DNA from: Ancylobacter defluvii
GTDB lineage: Bacteria > Pseudomonadota > Alphaproteobacteria > Rhizobiales > Xanthobacteraceae
DNA length: 49,499 nucleotides
Assembly: GCF_018390605.1 (NCBI RefSeq)
Contig: NZ_JAHBGD010000011.1
Location: 1-49,499 of the forward strand
Direction: 5' to 3'
Shown piece by piece: positions 1-8,427 of the stretch. Position numbers and translations under genes: made by a program. Under the pieces are notes generated by a model. That model saw only the letters and a list, made by a program, of their open reading frames with translations. It did no database searches and was not told the DNA's origin. How positions within the stretch are numbered: the first letter of the stretch is position 1; each line of letters opens with the position of its first letter.

Positions 1-431
1 TCGTTCATCTCGCTGGCGCCATGATCTGGCTCAAATGAATGTCGATCCGACCTAGACGATCGGCCGGCAGCGGACGAAAATGGCCGGCCGCCGCGATCCT
101 CTCGGCAGCGAGCTGCCTGTGCAGGCATATTATGCTACCGCTACACTCGCTTCCGCCGCAGGCGGGCGCCGTGCTCGACTTCGGCCGCCATCCCGGATGA
201 GTTCCGCCACGCCTCGCCACCGTCGGGACGGGAACCACGCCGCCCTCGCCTCCGATTTCCCGACTTCTCCCTGCGGAAGGCTTCCTTCGGCCGTGTTTCT
301 GCCCGGCTGATGACGCGAAGCGGGACGACCCTGACTCCCGGGTCGGCGAAACCCTCGTCATCCTTCGCGCGTTAAGGCGGTGTTCGGCCGCCTCCGCGCG
401 GAGCGGAGACGTCCCCTTGTGGGAGAGTAAA
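1..431. other. Gene-free left edge
   Basis: No convincing coding region is visible. Open frames here have Arg/Pro/Ser-rich low-complexity translations typical of GC-rich shadow frames, and none has a good ribosome binding site. A perfect 12-base palindrome, CTCCGCGCGGAG, lies at 392-403 about 30 bases before the next gene and could be a regulatory or leader element; nothing more can be said of it. Confidence 0.5.
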
Positions 432-761
432 GTGGATAGACGTGGATTCCTCCTCGGCCTCGCCGGCGTCATTGGCGCCGGGGCTACGGCCGGTTTCGCG
501 CTCGTCGCCTCGGCCGAGGCGACGCCCCTCGATCAGCTGAAGAACCTCGCCCCCTCCGACCCCGCAGCCGCCGCGACGCCGGATGGCACCGTCGTCGAGG
601 AGGCGCAATATTGGGGGCCACCCCGTGGCGGATGGGGCCCGCCCGGCCCGCCGCGCGGCTACTGGCGCCGCCGTAACCGTCGCCGGCGGCGGCGTGTGTG
701 CGGCTGGCGCCGCGATCGCTGGGGACGCCCGTTCCGCAGCTGCTGGTATACGTGGCGCTGA
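432..761 (+). CDS. Small Tat-exported, arginine-rich cationic protein
   Basis: Unrecognised 109-residue protein. I chose the GTG at 432 because GGGAG lies about six bases upstream; a TTG at 417 would add five residues. The N-terminus is a twin-arginine signal (DRRGFLLGLAG) followed by an Ala/Gly-rich hydrophobic stretch with a likely cleavage after ASA near residue 28. The middle is acidic and Ala-rich, then a Gly/Pro/Trp segment (GPPRGGWGPPGPPRGYW) leads to an extremely basic tail containing RRRNRRRRRR and two cysteines about 15 residues apart in the setting VCGW...RSCW. The architecture suggests a periplasmic or surface cationic protein, perhaps binding polyanions or with a disulfide. Function is unknown. 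The gene stands alone, convergent with the LysR gene at 906-1892. Confidence 0.6.
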   Translation: MDRRGFLLGLAGVIGAGATAGFALVASAEATPLDQLKNLAPSDPAAAATPDGTVVEEAQYWGPPRGGWGPPGPPRGYWRRRNRRRRRRVCGWRRDRWGRPFRSCWYTWR

Positions 762-905
762 GTATCGGAGACCGGAAGGCGCCGCTGTTCGCAGCCGCGC
801 CTTCCTACTGCCTCGGGCATGACACTCCGCGCCAATCCGTGCGGCACTCGCCATTGAGCCGAGGCCGATCACCTGCACGGGGGAATCACGTGTGGAAGAT
901 GCGCG

Positions 906-1892
906 CTATGTTGCCTCTTCCGACCCCTGCCGAATTTCCTCGTTAGCCGGCATCGCGGCCACTCCCGCCGCCCGGGCGTCCCGCAGCGATGCCCGGATCT
1001 CGTCGGTGAGCAGATCGGCAACGATGCGACCGAGACGCGAGAGCGGCTTTCTCGCATCGATCGCGACGGAAACGGTTTGCGGCTCGGCGCCCTTGTCCCG
1101 CACGGGAAGGAACCGCAGCGTTCCGGCGGCAAGCTCGGGTGCCGCGTCCAGCTCCGAGGTGAAGGCCACGTAGCGCCCCCCGCGCGCCAGCTGCTTCACC
1201 AGTTGCAGGGAATTGGTGACCAGCGCCTTTTGCGGGTCGGCGAACAGCCAGCCATAGCGGGCGTCGAGATAGCGGCGGATCATCAACGCCTTGCTTTGCA
1301 GCGCGATCGGGTAGGCAACCACCTCCTGGAGGCTCACCGTCTCGCCCTTCGCCAGCGGATGGGCCGGCGACACCACGCAGCCGAATGGCAACTCCGAACT
1401 CCAGTGCACATGCACGTCGCGGCGCGGCGTCAGGTTGAAGATCGCCGCGATATCGGCGCCACCGGCCAGCAGGGCCGAGAGCGCGTCATCCGGGCTGGCG
1501 ATCTCGACCTCCAGCGAGATGCGCGGCTGTTCGACCGCCAGCCGCTCGATGAAGCGCGGCAGCAGGCCATTGGCATGGCTGTCCATCGCCACCAGCCGCA
1601 CATGGCCCTGGTCCAGCCCCTGCAACTGCTTGATGTCGGCGGCCACCCGCCGCTCGTCCGCGCGCCAGCGCCGGGCGAGCGTGACCAGCGCATCGCCGGC
1701 GGCGGTCAGTCGCATGCCGCGCGGCACCCGCTCGAACAGCTCGACCTCGAGCTCCTGTTCCAGCAGCAGGATCTGCCGGTCGATGGCCGAGGCCGCGACG
1801 TTCAGCTCCTTCGCCGCCTTCTGGATCGAGCCGGAGCGCGCCACCTGATCGAGATAGCGCAGCGAGGCGGGAACCAGAAAGGCGCGGGCCAT
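906..1892 (-). CDS. LysR-family transcriptional regulator
   Basis: A 328-residue LysR-type regulator. The N-terminal winged helix-turn-helix is plain (residues about 8-65: SIQKAAKELNVAASAIDRQI, then LFERVPRGMRLTAAG), followed by the periplasmic-binding-like effector domain to about residue 300. Length is normal for the family. It is transcribed divergently from the PotABCD-like ABC operon starting at 2030, so it probably controls that operon and itself; the effector is unknown but is likely the transported compound. The start at 1892 has GGGA upstream on the minus strand. A palindrome, ATTCGAAT, at 1908-1915 lies just upstream of this start and is a candidate part of its operator. Confidence 0.9.
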   Translation of the reverse strand: MARAFLVPASLRYLDQVARSGSIQKAAKELNVAASAIDRQILLLEQELEVELFERVPRGMRLTAAGDALVTLARRWRADERRVAADIKQLQGLDQGHVRLVAMDSHANGLLPRFIERLAVEQPRISLEVEIASPDDALSALLAGGADIAAIFNLTPRRDVHVHWSSELPFGCVVSPAHPLAKGETVSLQEVVAYPIALQSKALMIRRYLDARYGWLFADPQKALVTNSLQLVKQLARGGRYVAFTSELDAAPELAAGTLRFLPVRDKGAEPQTVSVAIDARKPLSRLGRIVADLLTDEIRASLRDARAAGVAAMPANEEIRQGSEEAT

Positions 1893-2029
1893 CGAACCAT
1901 CCCAATTATTCGAATGAACTGTTGCTTAATCTACGCTGGACGGCAACGCATTTGTGGCGGAATCATCCTTGCAAGACAAGCCGCGACGTCCCGGCCCAAC
2001 CATCCTCCAGTGTCGAACGGGAACCGCCG
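1893..2029. promoter_or_regulatory. Divergent LysR / ABC-operon control region
   Basis: This 137-base gap separates the LysR gene from the transporter operon and is more AT-rich than its surroundings near the LysR end. ATTCGAAT (1908-1915) is a perfect 8-base palindrome in an AT-rich setting (1904-1918), compatible with a LysR T-N11-A type half-site arrangement. Assignment as an operator is inference from position. Confidence 0.35.
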
Positions 2030-3025
2030 ATGAGCCGCGTTGAGAGCATCGACGTGCCCACCCGCTCCCTGCCCGCCCACACCGTTTCCGGCGCCGATGT
2101 CGGGCAGGAGGTGCCGGGCGAGCCCTTGGCCGCGCGCCTCGCCGGGCGCGCCTGGGAGCTTCTCGCCGGCACCCGCTACACCGGCTATCTGCTGGTCGCC
2201 CCCACCGTGCTGTTCCTCGCCGTCTGGTTCGTGTGGCCCGTGCTCACCATGGTGCATCTCAGCCTGACGGCGCACGTGGTCGAGGGCGTGACGGTCGAGG
2301 GCTTCACGCTGGAGAACTATGTCCGGCTCTACGCCTCCGATCTCTATTTCCGCATCCTGATGCGCACGATACGCATCGCGCTGATGACCAGCCTGTTCGC
2401 GGCGGTGTTCGCCTATCCGCTGGCCATCGCCATCGCCCGTGGCGGCCCTTCGCTGGCCCGCCTCGTCACCATCACCATTCTGGCGCCGCTGCTGGTGAAC
2501 GTGGTGGTGCGCTCCTATGGCTGGCAGGCCATCCTCAACAAGACCGGCGCGCTGGCCTGGCTGCTGAAGCTGGTCGGCGTCAGCAACCCGCCGGTGCTGC
2601 TCTACACCGAATGGGCGGTGCTGATCGCCTGCGTCCACGTCTACCTGCCGTTCATGGTGATGCCGATCGCCGGCGCCATCGGCCGCATCGACCGCTCGGT
2701 CGAGGAGGCGGCGCGGGTGGCGGGAGCCACGCGGCTTGCGGTGCTGACGCGGGTGATCCTGCCGCTCAGCCTGCCCGGCCTCGCGGTGGGCGTCTCGCTG
2801 GTGTTCTCGCTGAGCGCGGCGGCCTATGTCACGCCGCAGATCCTCGGCGGCAATTTCTCGCCGCTGCTGGGCACGCTGATCGAACAGCAGATCCTGACGC
2901 TCAACGACTGGCCGTTCGGCGCGGCGATCTCGACCCTGCTGATCGCCATGGTGCTCGCCTCCAACCTCATCTTCCTCAAGCTCGTCAGCCGGCGCTTCGC
3001 GCGCTGGACCGCCGGCGCACGCTGA
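2030..3025 (+). CDS. ABC transporter permease, PotB type
   Basis: First inner-membrane permease of a polyamine/opine-class (PotABCD-like) importer, 331 residues from the ATG at 2030. The open frame extends upstream to 1922, but the added 36 residues are not permease-like and would run into the promoter. A soluble leader of about 50 residues precedes TM1 (TGYLLVAPTVLFLAVWFVW). The cytoplasmic EAA loop, which contacts the ATPase, is visible as EEAARVAGATRLAVLTRVILPLSLPG. About six membrane segments are expected. It is followed after 13 bases by the second permease, so the two are co-transcribed. The substrate cannot be read from sequence. Confidence 0.88.
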   Translation: MSRVESIDVPTRSLPAHTVSGADVGQEVPGEPLAARLAGRAWELLAGTRYTGYLLVAPTVLFLAVWFVWPVLTMVHLSLTAHVVEGVTVEGFTLENYVRLYASDLYFRILMRTIRIALMTSLFAAVFAYPLAIAIARGGPSLARLVTITILAPLLVNVVVRSYGWQAILNKTGALAWLLKLVGVSNPPVLLYTEWAVLIACVHVYLPFMVMPIAGAIGRIDRSVEEAARVAGATRLAVLTRVILPLSLPGLAVGVSLVFSLSAAAYVTPQILGGNFSPLLGTLIEQQILTLNDWPFGAAISTLLIAMVLASNLIFLKLVSRRFARWTAGAR

Positions 3026-3038
3026 AGGAGACCGCCCG

Positions 3039-3833
3039 ATGAACGAGACCGTCAGTCCCCTGCTCAAGATCGTCGTCGGCGTCATCCTGCTCATGGTGGT
3101 GGCGCCGCTGGTCGTGCCGCTGCTGATGTCGGTGTCCGACACGCCCTACATCGTGTTCCCGCCGCAGGGCTTCACGCTGAAATGGTATGCCGAGGTGCTC
3201 GCCAATCCGGAAGCGCGCGGCAGCTTCCTGTTCTCGCTGGAGCTGGCGGCGATCGTCACCCTGGTGTCGCTGGCGTTCGGCGTGCCCTGCGCCGCGGGGC
3301 TCACCCGCTACAGGGTGCCGGGGCAGGATGCCGTTCTCGGCCTCATCCTGTCGCCGCTCATCGTGCCGCTCATCGTCACCGGCGTCGCGCTGCTGCAGCT
3401 CTTCGCCCTGCTCGGCTCGCGGGCGACGATGCTGCAGCTGGTGATCGGCCACACGGTGGTCTGCCTGCCCTATGTGATCCGCTCGGTGTCGGCGAGCCTG
3501 CTCCTGGTCAACCGCAACCTGGAGGATGCCGCCGCCGTGCTCGGCGCGCCGCCGCACCTTGTGGCGACGAAGGTGATCTGGCCGCAGGTGCGGCCCGGCA
3601 TCCTCGCGGGCGGCATCTTCTGCTTCATCGTCTCCTTCGACGACTACCCGATCTCGATGTGGCTTGCCGACGGCAACCACTTCCCGGTGCCGCTCTATCT
3701 CTACACCGTCATCGAGCGCTCCTTCGATCCGTCGATCGCCGCCATCGCCTCGCTGATGATCGTCTTCGCCCTCCTTCTCGTGCTCGTCATCGAAAAAGTC
3801 TTCGGGCTCAGCCTGGCGCGGCTCGCGAGCTGA
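3039..3833 (+). CDS. ABC transporter permease, PotC type
   Basis: Second permease subunit, 264 residues, with GAAGGAGA just upstream of the ATG. TM1 is at residues about 8-30 (LKIVVGVILLMVVAPLVVPLLMSV), and the EAA loop appears as EDAAAVLGAPPHLVATKVIWPQVRPG, the ATPase docking site. Length and order match PotC/YdcV-like proteins, which pair with a PotB-like partner. It sits between the first permease and the substrate-binding protein and should form the heterodimeric channel with the product of 2030-3025. Confidence 0.88.
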   Translation: MNETVSPLLKIVVGVILLMVVAPLVVPLLMSVSDTPYIVFPPQGFTLKWYAEVLANPEARGSFLFSLELAAIVTLVSLAFGVPCAAGLTRYRVPGQDAVLGLILSPLIVPLIVTGVALLQLFALLGSRATMLQLVIGHTVVCLPYVIRSVSASLLLVNRNLEDAAAVLGAPPHLVATKVIWPQVRPGILAGGIFCFIVSFDDYPISMWLADGNHFPVPLYLYTVIERSFDPSIAAIASLMIVFALLLVLVIEKVFGLSLARLAS

Positions 3834-3868
3834 CGGCGGCCCACACCAACCAGAACAGGGAACAGGTC

Positions 3869-4939
3869 ATGACACAGATATCTCGCCGTAGCTTCGGCAA
3901 GCTCGTTCTCGGTGCCGGCGCGCTGGCCGCCCCGATGGGGTTCGTCCGCAATGGCTGGGCGCAGGGCAAGGAAATCCAGATCGGCATCTGGGGCGGCTCG
4001 CAGGGCGAGTTCGTCAAGAAGAACATCATCCCGGCCTTCGAGAAGGACTTCGGCTGCAAGGTCACGGCGGAAGAGGGCTTCACCCTCGCCAATGTCGGCA
4101 AGATGCGGGCGACCAAGGCCAATCCGAAATTCTCCGTCATGTTCATCGACGACGTGGCGATCCCGATCTGCAAGAGCGAGGGGCTGATCGAACAGCTGCC
4201 GGCAAGCGACATGCCCGCGCTCGCCAGCCTCTATCCGCGCTTCGGCTTCGATGGCTGGGGCACGGCGCTGGCGATCTCGGTGGCCAGCATGTTCCACAAC
4301 ACCTCGATCACCCCGCCCGACAGCTATGCCGAGCTCTGGAAGCCGGAATTTGCCGGCAAGCTCAAGCTGGTCAGCCCGAAGAACACGCCTTCGGTGTTCT
4401 TCCTCATCGTCGCGGCGTCGGTGAAGTCGGGCAAGCCGTTCGCGCAGGCGCAGTATCTGATCGACGACAGCTTCGACAAGGTCGCCGAGCTGAAGCCCAA
4501 CATCATGAACCTGTTCGACAACGGCCCGCAGGCCGCCAACGAGGTCGCCCAGGGCCAGGCCGATATCGGGCTGCTGGAACTCTCCAAATACATCTACCCC
4601 TACACCGCCAAGAAGGCGCCGGTGACCATGAGCTTCCCGAAGGAGGGCAGCTTTGCCGGCAACAACTGCCAGGTGCTGGTGAAGGGCGGGCCGAACAGGG
4701 ACCTCGCCGTCGCGTTCATGAACCGCATGCTGGAGCCTTCGGTTCAGAAGGCGTTCTCGGAATACGCCTTCACCGCGCCGCCGGTGTCGGGGATCGAGTT
4801 CTCGCCAGAAACGCTGAAATACATCGCCTATCCGGTCGAGGAGATGGACAAGCGCGGCCTGTTCACGCCCGACTGGGAATACATCAATGCCCGCCGCTCC
4901 GGCTGGACCGAGAAGATGAACGGCATCTTCGCGGTCTGA
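3869..4939 (+). CDS. ABC transporter substrate-binding protein, Tat-exported, PotD-like
   Basis: Periplasmic ligand-binding subunit of 356 residues. I chose the ATG at 3869: it opens a twin-arginine signal (SRRSFGKLVLGAGALAAP) ending around residue 30 in GWAQG, the expected mature junction. The rest is an extracellular-solute-binding family 1/PotD-like fold, beginning KEIQIGIWGGSQGEFV. The open frame runs back to 3182 inside the permease gene, but that is a shadow. It lies 35 bases after the permease and 63 before the ATPase gene. Specificity (polyamine, opine or another small organic ion) is not determined by sequence alone. Confidence 0.88.
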   Translation: MTQISRRSFGKLVLGAGALAAPMGFVRNGWAQGKEIQIGIWGGSQGEFVKKNIIPAFEKDFGCKVTAEEGFTLANVGKMRATKANPKFSVMFIDDVAIPICKSEGLIEQLPASDMPALASLYPRFGFDGWGTALAISVASMFHNTSITPPDSYAELWKPEFAGKLKLVSPKNTPSVFFLIVAASVKSGKPFAQAQYLIDDSFDKVAELKPNIMNLFDNGPQAANEVAQGQADIGLLELSKYIYPYTAKKAPVTMSFPKEGSFAGNNCQVLVKGGPNRDLAVAFMNRMLEPSVQKAFSEYAFTAPPVSGIEFSPETLKYIAYPVEEMDKRGLFTPDWEYINARRSGWTEKMNGIFAV

Positions 4940-5002
4940 TCGCCGCCGCCGAACCACCGCGGATGAACCACCACGGACACCGCGCCCCATCGGAGAAACG
5001 AG

Positions 5003-6109
5003 ATGGCAACAGCAACATCAGCGGGTGGCGGCGAGGTCCGCCTCACCGGCATCTGCCGCAGCTACGGGACCACCCAGGTGGTGCGCGACGTCAACCTCAA
5101 CGCCGCCGGCGGCGAGATCCTCGCTTTGCTCGGCCCCTCCGGCTGCGGCAAGACCACGACGCTGCGGATGATTGCCGGCCTCGTCCAGCCCTCGGCCGGC
5201 GAGATCACCATAGACGGCGCGCCGATCACCGGGCTTCCGGTGCATCGGCGCAATCTCGGCATGCTGTTCCAGAACTACGCGCTGTTCCCGCACCTCAGCG
5301 TGCTGGAGAACGTGGCGTTCGGCCTCGCCATGCGCGGCGCCTCCAAGACGGAAACCACGCGGCGCGCACGGGAGGCGCTGGCTCTCGTGCGGCTCGCCGG
5401 CTTCGAGGACCGCATGCCGGCGGCGCTGTCCGGTGGCCAGCAGCAGCGCGTCGCCATGGCCCGCGCCATCGTCTACCGCCCGCGCGTGCTGCTGCTCGAC
5501 GAACCGTTCGGCGCCCTCGACAAGAAACTGCGCGAGGAGATGCAGATCGAGCTGCGCCAGCTCTGCAACGAGCTGGGCCTCACCACCATACTCGTCACCC
5601 ACGATCAGGAGGAGGCGCTCATCCTCGCCGACCAGATCGCGGTGATGCGCGGCGGACGCATCGAGCAGGTGGACAATGCCCGCGCCATCTATGAGCGGCC
5701 GGTGTCGCATTTCGTCGCCGACTTCATCGGCAGCTCCAACTTCATCGCCGCCGGCATCGTCGAGAAGACCGGCGATCACACGCTGCTCAGATCGGCGGGC
5801 GGGCACCTTTTCGCGAGCACCGTTGCCAACGACTTCTCGGCGACGGATCGGGTGGCGGTGGCGATACGCCCCGAAAGCGTGCGGCTGTCGCCGGGTGAAC
5901 AGCCCGCCGCGCCCAACACGCTGTCCGGCACCATCCGGCGCAGCCTGTTCAAGGGCCAGGTGCTGTCGGTATGGATGCAGAACGGCAGCAACGGCGAGTT
6001 TCAGGTATCGGTGCCGATCGAGGAGGCGGGGACGCTGAGCCCCCGGCCCGGCGAGATATGGACCGCGCGCTGGTCCGCCGAGCGCACGCTGGTGGTGCGC
6101 GAACAGTGA
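5003..6109 (+). CDS. ABC transporter ATP-binding protein, PotA type
   Basis: Energising subunit of the importer, 368 residues, with CGGAGAAACG before the ATG. Visible motifs: Walker A GPSGCGKT (residues 44-51), Q-loop [10 protein letters not shown], signature LSGGQ (142-146), Walker B VLLLDEP (162-168), D-loop FGALD and switch His200 (VTHDQEEA). The C-terminal ~120 residues form a TOBE domain, typical of PotA/MalK-class ATPases. The stop codon overlaps a possible GTG start of the next gene (GTGA at 6106-6109), which suggests coupled translation. The upstream gap carries an imperfect direct repeat of about 13 bases (GAACCACCGCGG / GAACCACCACGG) of unknown meaning. Confidence 0.92.
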   Translation: MATATSAGGGEVRLTGICRSYGTTQVVRDVNLNAAGGEILALLGPSGCGKTTTLRMIAGLVQPSAGEITIDGAPITGLPVHRRNLGMLFQNYALFPHLSVLENVAFGLAMRGASKTETTRRAREALALVRLAGFEDRMPAALSGGQQQRVAMARAIVYRPRVLLLDEPFGALDKKLREEMQIELRQLCNELGLTTILVTHDQEEALILADQIAVMRGGRIEQVDNARAIYERPVSHFVADFIGSSNFIAAGIVEKTGDHTLLRSAGGHLFASTVANDFSATDRVAVAIRPESVRLSPGEQPAAPNTLSGTIRRSLFKGQVLSVWMQNGSNGEFQVSVPIEEAGTLSPRPGEIWTARWSAERTLVVREQ

Positions 6110-6120
6110 ACCACCATCAC

Positions 6121-6798
6121 ATGCTCACGCCCCATGCGATCGGGATCATCCTGCCGTCGTCGAACCGCGTCGTCGAGCGTGTTACGCGGTCGATCCTCGA
6201 CGAGTTGCCCGGCATCGACGCCTGCTTCACCCGCGTGCCCTATGCCGGCCACCCGCCGGACGGCTACGACATGGCGTCGTTCCGGCAGGCCGCGGCGATG
6301 CTGGCGCAGGCCCGTCCGGATGTGATCCTCTGGAACGCGACGCGCGGCGCGCTGATCGGCTTCGAGCCGGACCGGCGGCTTGCCTCGGCGCTTGAGGAGG
6401 AAACCGGCATCCCCTGCACCACGACGGCGCTCGCCACGGTCGACTATCTCACCCGTCGCGGCCTGCGCCGCATCGGGCTGGTGGCGCAGGGCGACGATCG
6501 CGACGGCCAGCGGCTGAAACAGACCTTCGGCCGCGAGGGTATCGAGATCGTCGTGGGGCACAATCTCGGCATCCAGGACAATTTCGAAGCAGCACGCGTG
6601 ACCCCGGAGGAAATCGAAGATCACGCGCTGCGTCTCGCCGCGGCGGCCCGTCTCGACGCCATATTGGTGTGGAGCACCAACCTCGCCGGGCACCGGCTTG
6701 CGGGCCGGCTGCCCAGCGGCCTGCCGATCCCGGTATTGGACTCGGCGGCGGTGGGGATCTGGCAGGCGCTGCCTTATGTCACCACGGCGAATGCGTGA
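6121..6798 (+). CDS. Asp/Glu racemase / maleate isomerase superfamily protein without catalytic cysteines
   Basis: A 225-residue member of the Asp/Glu/hydantoin racemase superfamily, closest in layout to maleate cis-trans isomerase and arylmalonate decarboxylase: IGIILPSSNRVVE at the N-terminus is the family substrate-binding start. A GTG at 6106 overlapping the upstream stop is an alternative start adding five residues. The family uses one or two cysteines in motifs like ACxS and SCTN; here the matching places read WNATRG (about residue 72) and VWSTNLAG (about 185), so both cysteines seem replaced by Ala and Ser/Thr. The remaining cysteines lie elsewhere. It closes the transporter operon, so it may act on the imported compound or its product, by a non-cysteine mechanism or as a binding protein. 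Confidence 0.72.
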   Translation: MLTPHAIGIILPSSNRVVERVTRSILDELPGIDACFTRVPYAGHPPDGYDMASFRQAAAMLAQARPDVILWNATRGALIGFEPDRRLASALEEETGIPCTTTALATVDYLTRRGLRRIGLVAQGDDRDGQRLKQTFGREGIEIVVGHNLGIQDNFEAARVTPEEIEDHALRLAAAARLDAILVWSTNLAGHRLAGRLPSGLPIPVLDSAAVGIWQALPYVTTANA

Positions 6799-6801
6799 CG
6801 G

Positions 6802-6838
6802 CGCCTGTCGTGTCGCCCGCGGGAAGACGCGACAGGCG
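6802..6838. terminator. Stem-loop between convergent genes
   Basis: CGCCTGTCG (6802-6810) and CGACAGGCG (6830-6838) are perfect inverted arms around a 19-base loop that itself contains CCCGCGGG. It lies between the convergent racemase-like and epoxide hydrolase genes and could end transcription from both sides, though no T-tract is present, so it may work with Rho or only as a 3' stabiliser. Confidence 0.5.
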
Positions 6839-6861
6839 TGGCCCCAAGCCGGGCCAGAGGT

Positions 6862-8205
6862 TCAGCGCAGCGGACGGAAGGCCGCCCGCACTTCCTCCAC
6901 GAACAATTCCGGCTGCTCCCAGGCGGCGAAATGCCCGCCATTCTTCGCCTCGTTGAAATAGACGAGGTTGTGGTAGCAGCGCGCGGCCCAACTGCGCGGC
7001 GCCTTGTAGATCTCGCCGGGAAAGACCGTCACCGCCACCGGCAGCTCGGGAATATCGACGGCATTGAAGTTGTTCGAATGATCCTCCCAATAGATCCGTG
7101 CCGCCGAGGCGCCCGTGCCGGTGAGCCAATAGAGCGAGATGTCGTCCAGCATCTCGTCCTTGCTCAGCACCCGCTCGGGATCGCCGCCGCTATAGGTCCA
7201 GGTCTGGAACTTCTCATACATCCACGCCGCGAGGCCGACGGGCGAATCCACCAGCGAATAGCCGATGGTCTGCGGCCGCGTGACCATCATGCTCGCATAG
7301 CCGGAACTGTCGCGATAGAAAACGTCCAGCGCGGCAAAGGCTTCCCGCTCCGGCGGGGTGAGGTCGGCCGGCGGCGGCCCTCCCGCCGCCAGGATCGCGG
7401 CGATCTCCTTGGGAACGGTACCGGGCATGTTGACATGGATGCCGATCAGCCCCGGCACCTTCTGCAGCGCCATGCGATGCGAGATGACCGAGCCGCAGTC
7501 GCCGCCCTGCGAGACGAAGCGCCGGTAGCCCAGCCGCGCCATCAGCACGCCCCAGGCGCGGCCGATATGATCGGAGCCCCACCCGGTCGCGGTCGGCTTG
7601 CCGGAAAAGCCGAAGCCGGGAATCGACGGCACCACCAGATGGAAGGCATCCTCGGCGCTGCCGCCATGCCGTGTCGGATCGGTGAGCGGTTCCATGACCT
7701 TCATGAATTCGAGGATCGAGCCCGGCCAGCCATGGGTCATGATCATCGGCATCGCCCGCGCATGCGGCGAGCGGATATGGATGAACTGGATGTCGAGCCC
7801 GTCGATCTCGGTGACGAACATCGGCAGCGCGTTGAGGCGGGTCTCGATCTTGCGCCAGTCATAGGACGCTTGCCAGTATTCCGTCAGCGGCCGCAACTTG
7901 GCCAGTTGCACGCCCTGGGAGGCGTCGCGCACGGTTTCGATTTCCGGCCAGCGCGTGGCCGCGAGCCGGCGCTTCAGATCGGCAATGTCGGCTTCCGGTA
8001 TGGCAACCTTGAAGGGCCGGATGCCGTCCGGCGTTGCTTGAGCGTCCTGCGCGCGCAGCGGGGCCGGCAGGGCTCCGAGCATCGCCAGCGCCGCCGCCGA
8101 CTTCAGCAGGCCACGCCGGGTCGGGCTCAGCCCATGGGAGGACGTATGGCCGGAAGCCGTTTGGCTGGCGGAGGTGGGGCCGGAAGACATGGGGCCGGAA
8201 GACAT
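6862..8205 (-). CDS. Epoxide hydrolase-like alpha/beta hydrolase, Tat-exported
   Basis: Microsomal-type epoxide hydrolase of 447 residues. I chose the ATG at 8205, which has GGAG seven bases upstream; a second ATG five codons later (8190) arises from a 15-base tandem repeat that duplicates MSSGP. A twin-arginine signal (SPTRRGLLKSAAALAMLGAL, about 27-46) predicts export. The epoxide hydrolase N-terminal domain starts at IRPFKVAIPEADI (about 62), then come the oxyanion motif HGWPGS (158-163), nucleophile Asp236 in GGDCGSV and the base His425 in NGGHFAAWEQPE. It should hydrolyse epoxides to diols through an ester intermediate. An exported form is less usual than the cytosolic one. The TetR gene upstream on the same strand may control it. 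Confidence 0.85.
   Translation of the reverse strand: MSSGPMSSGPTSASQTASGHTSSHGLSPTRRGLLKSAAALAMLGALPAPLRAQDAQATPDGIRPFKVAIPEADIADLKRRLAATRWPEIETVRDASQGVQLAKLRPLTEYWQASYDWRKIETRLNALPMFVTEIDGLDIQFIHIRSPHARAMPMIMTHGWPGSILEFMKVMEPLTDPTRHGGSAEDAFHLVVPSIPGFGFSGKPTATGWGSDHIGRAWGVLMARLGYRRFVSQGGDCGSVISHRMALQKVPGLIGIHVNMPGTVPKEIAAILAAGGPPPADLTPPEREAFAALDVFYRDSSGYASMMVTRPQTIGYSLVDSPVGLAAWMYEKFQTWTYSGGDPERVLSKDEMLDDISLYWLTGTGASAARIYWEDHSNNFNAVDIPELPVAVTVFPGEIYKAPRSWAARCYHNLVYFNEAKNGGHFAAWEQPELFVEEVRAAFRPLR
8176..8205. repeat. 15-base tandem duplication at the epoxide hydrolase start
   Basis: The unit containing GGCCGGAAGACATGG occurs twice head to tail, so the protein starts MSSGPMSSGP and has two in-frame ATG codons five codons apart. 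The first has the better ribosome binding site. This looks like a recent slippage event. Confidence 0.6.
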
Positions 8206-8427
8206 GGGGCAACTCCATCGGTCGGGCGCAGGCGCTCTGCGGTTGCCGATGTCATGCCGGCTGGGGGCATCTGACCTGTGTCGGCAGAGGCCCCGAGATG
8301 TAGCCCTGCGTCTCCCTGCCGGCGGCAGACACACGCGGATACGATCCCGAACCCGGCTCGAACCGTGACGCCGGTGGCCATGGTCTACCGCGGGCGCGAA
8401 AGGCCGACGGCGCATTTTCGGTCCGCG

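Noticed and set aside
5..472. 155-residue minus-strand frame at the left edge
   Set aside because: Arg/Ser/Gly-rich composition, no recognisable domain, and overlaps the better-supported Tat-signal gene.
1931..3142. Long antisense open frame (403 residues) over the permease genes
   Set aside because: Translation is Arg/His/Gln/Gly-rich without any fold, and it is the mirror of the clear permease codon pattern in GC-rich DNA.
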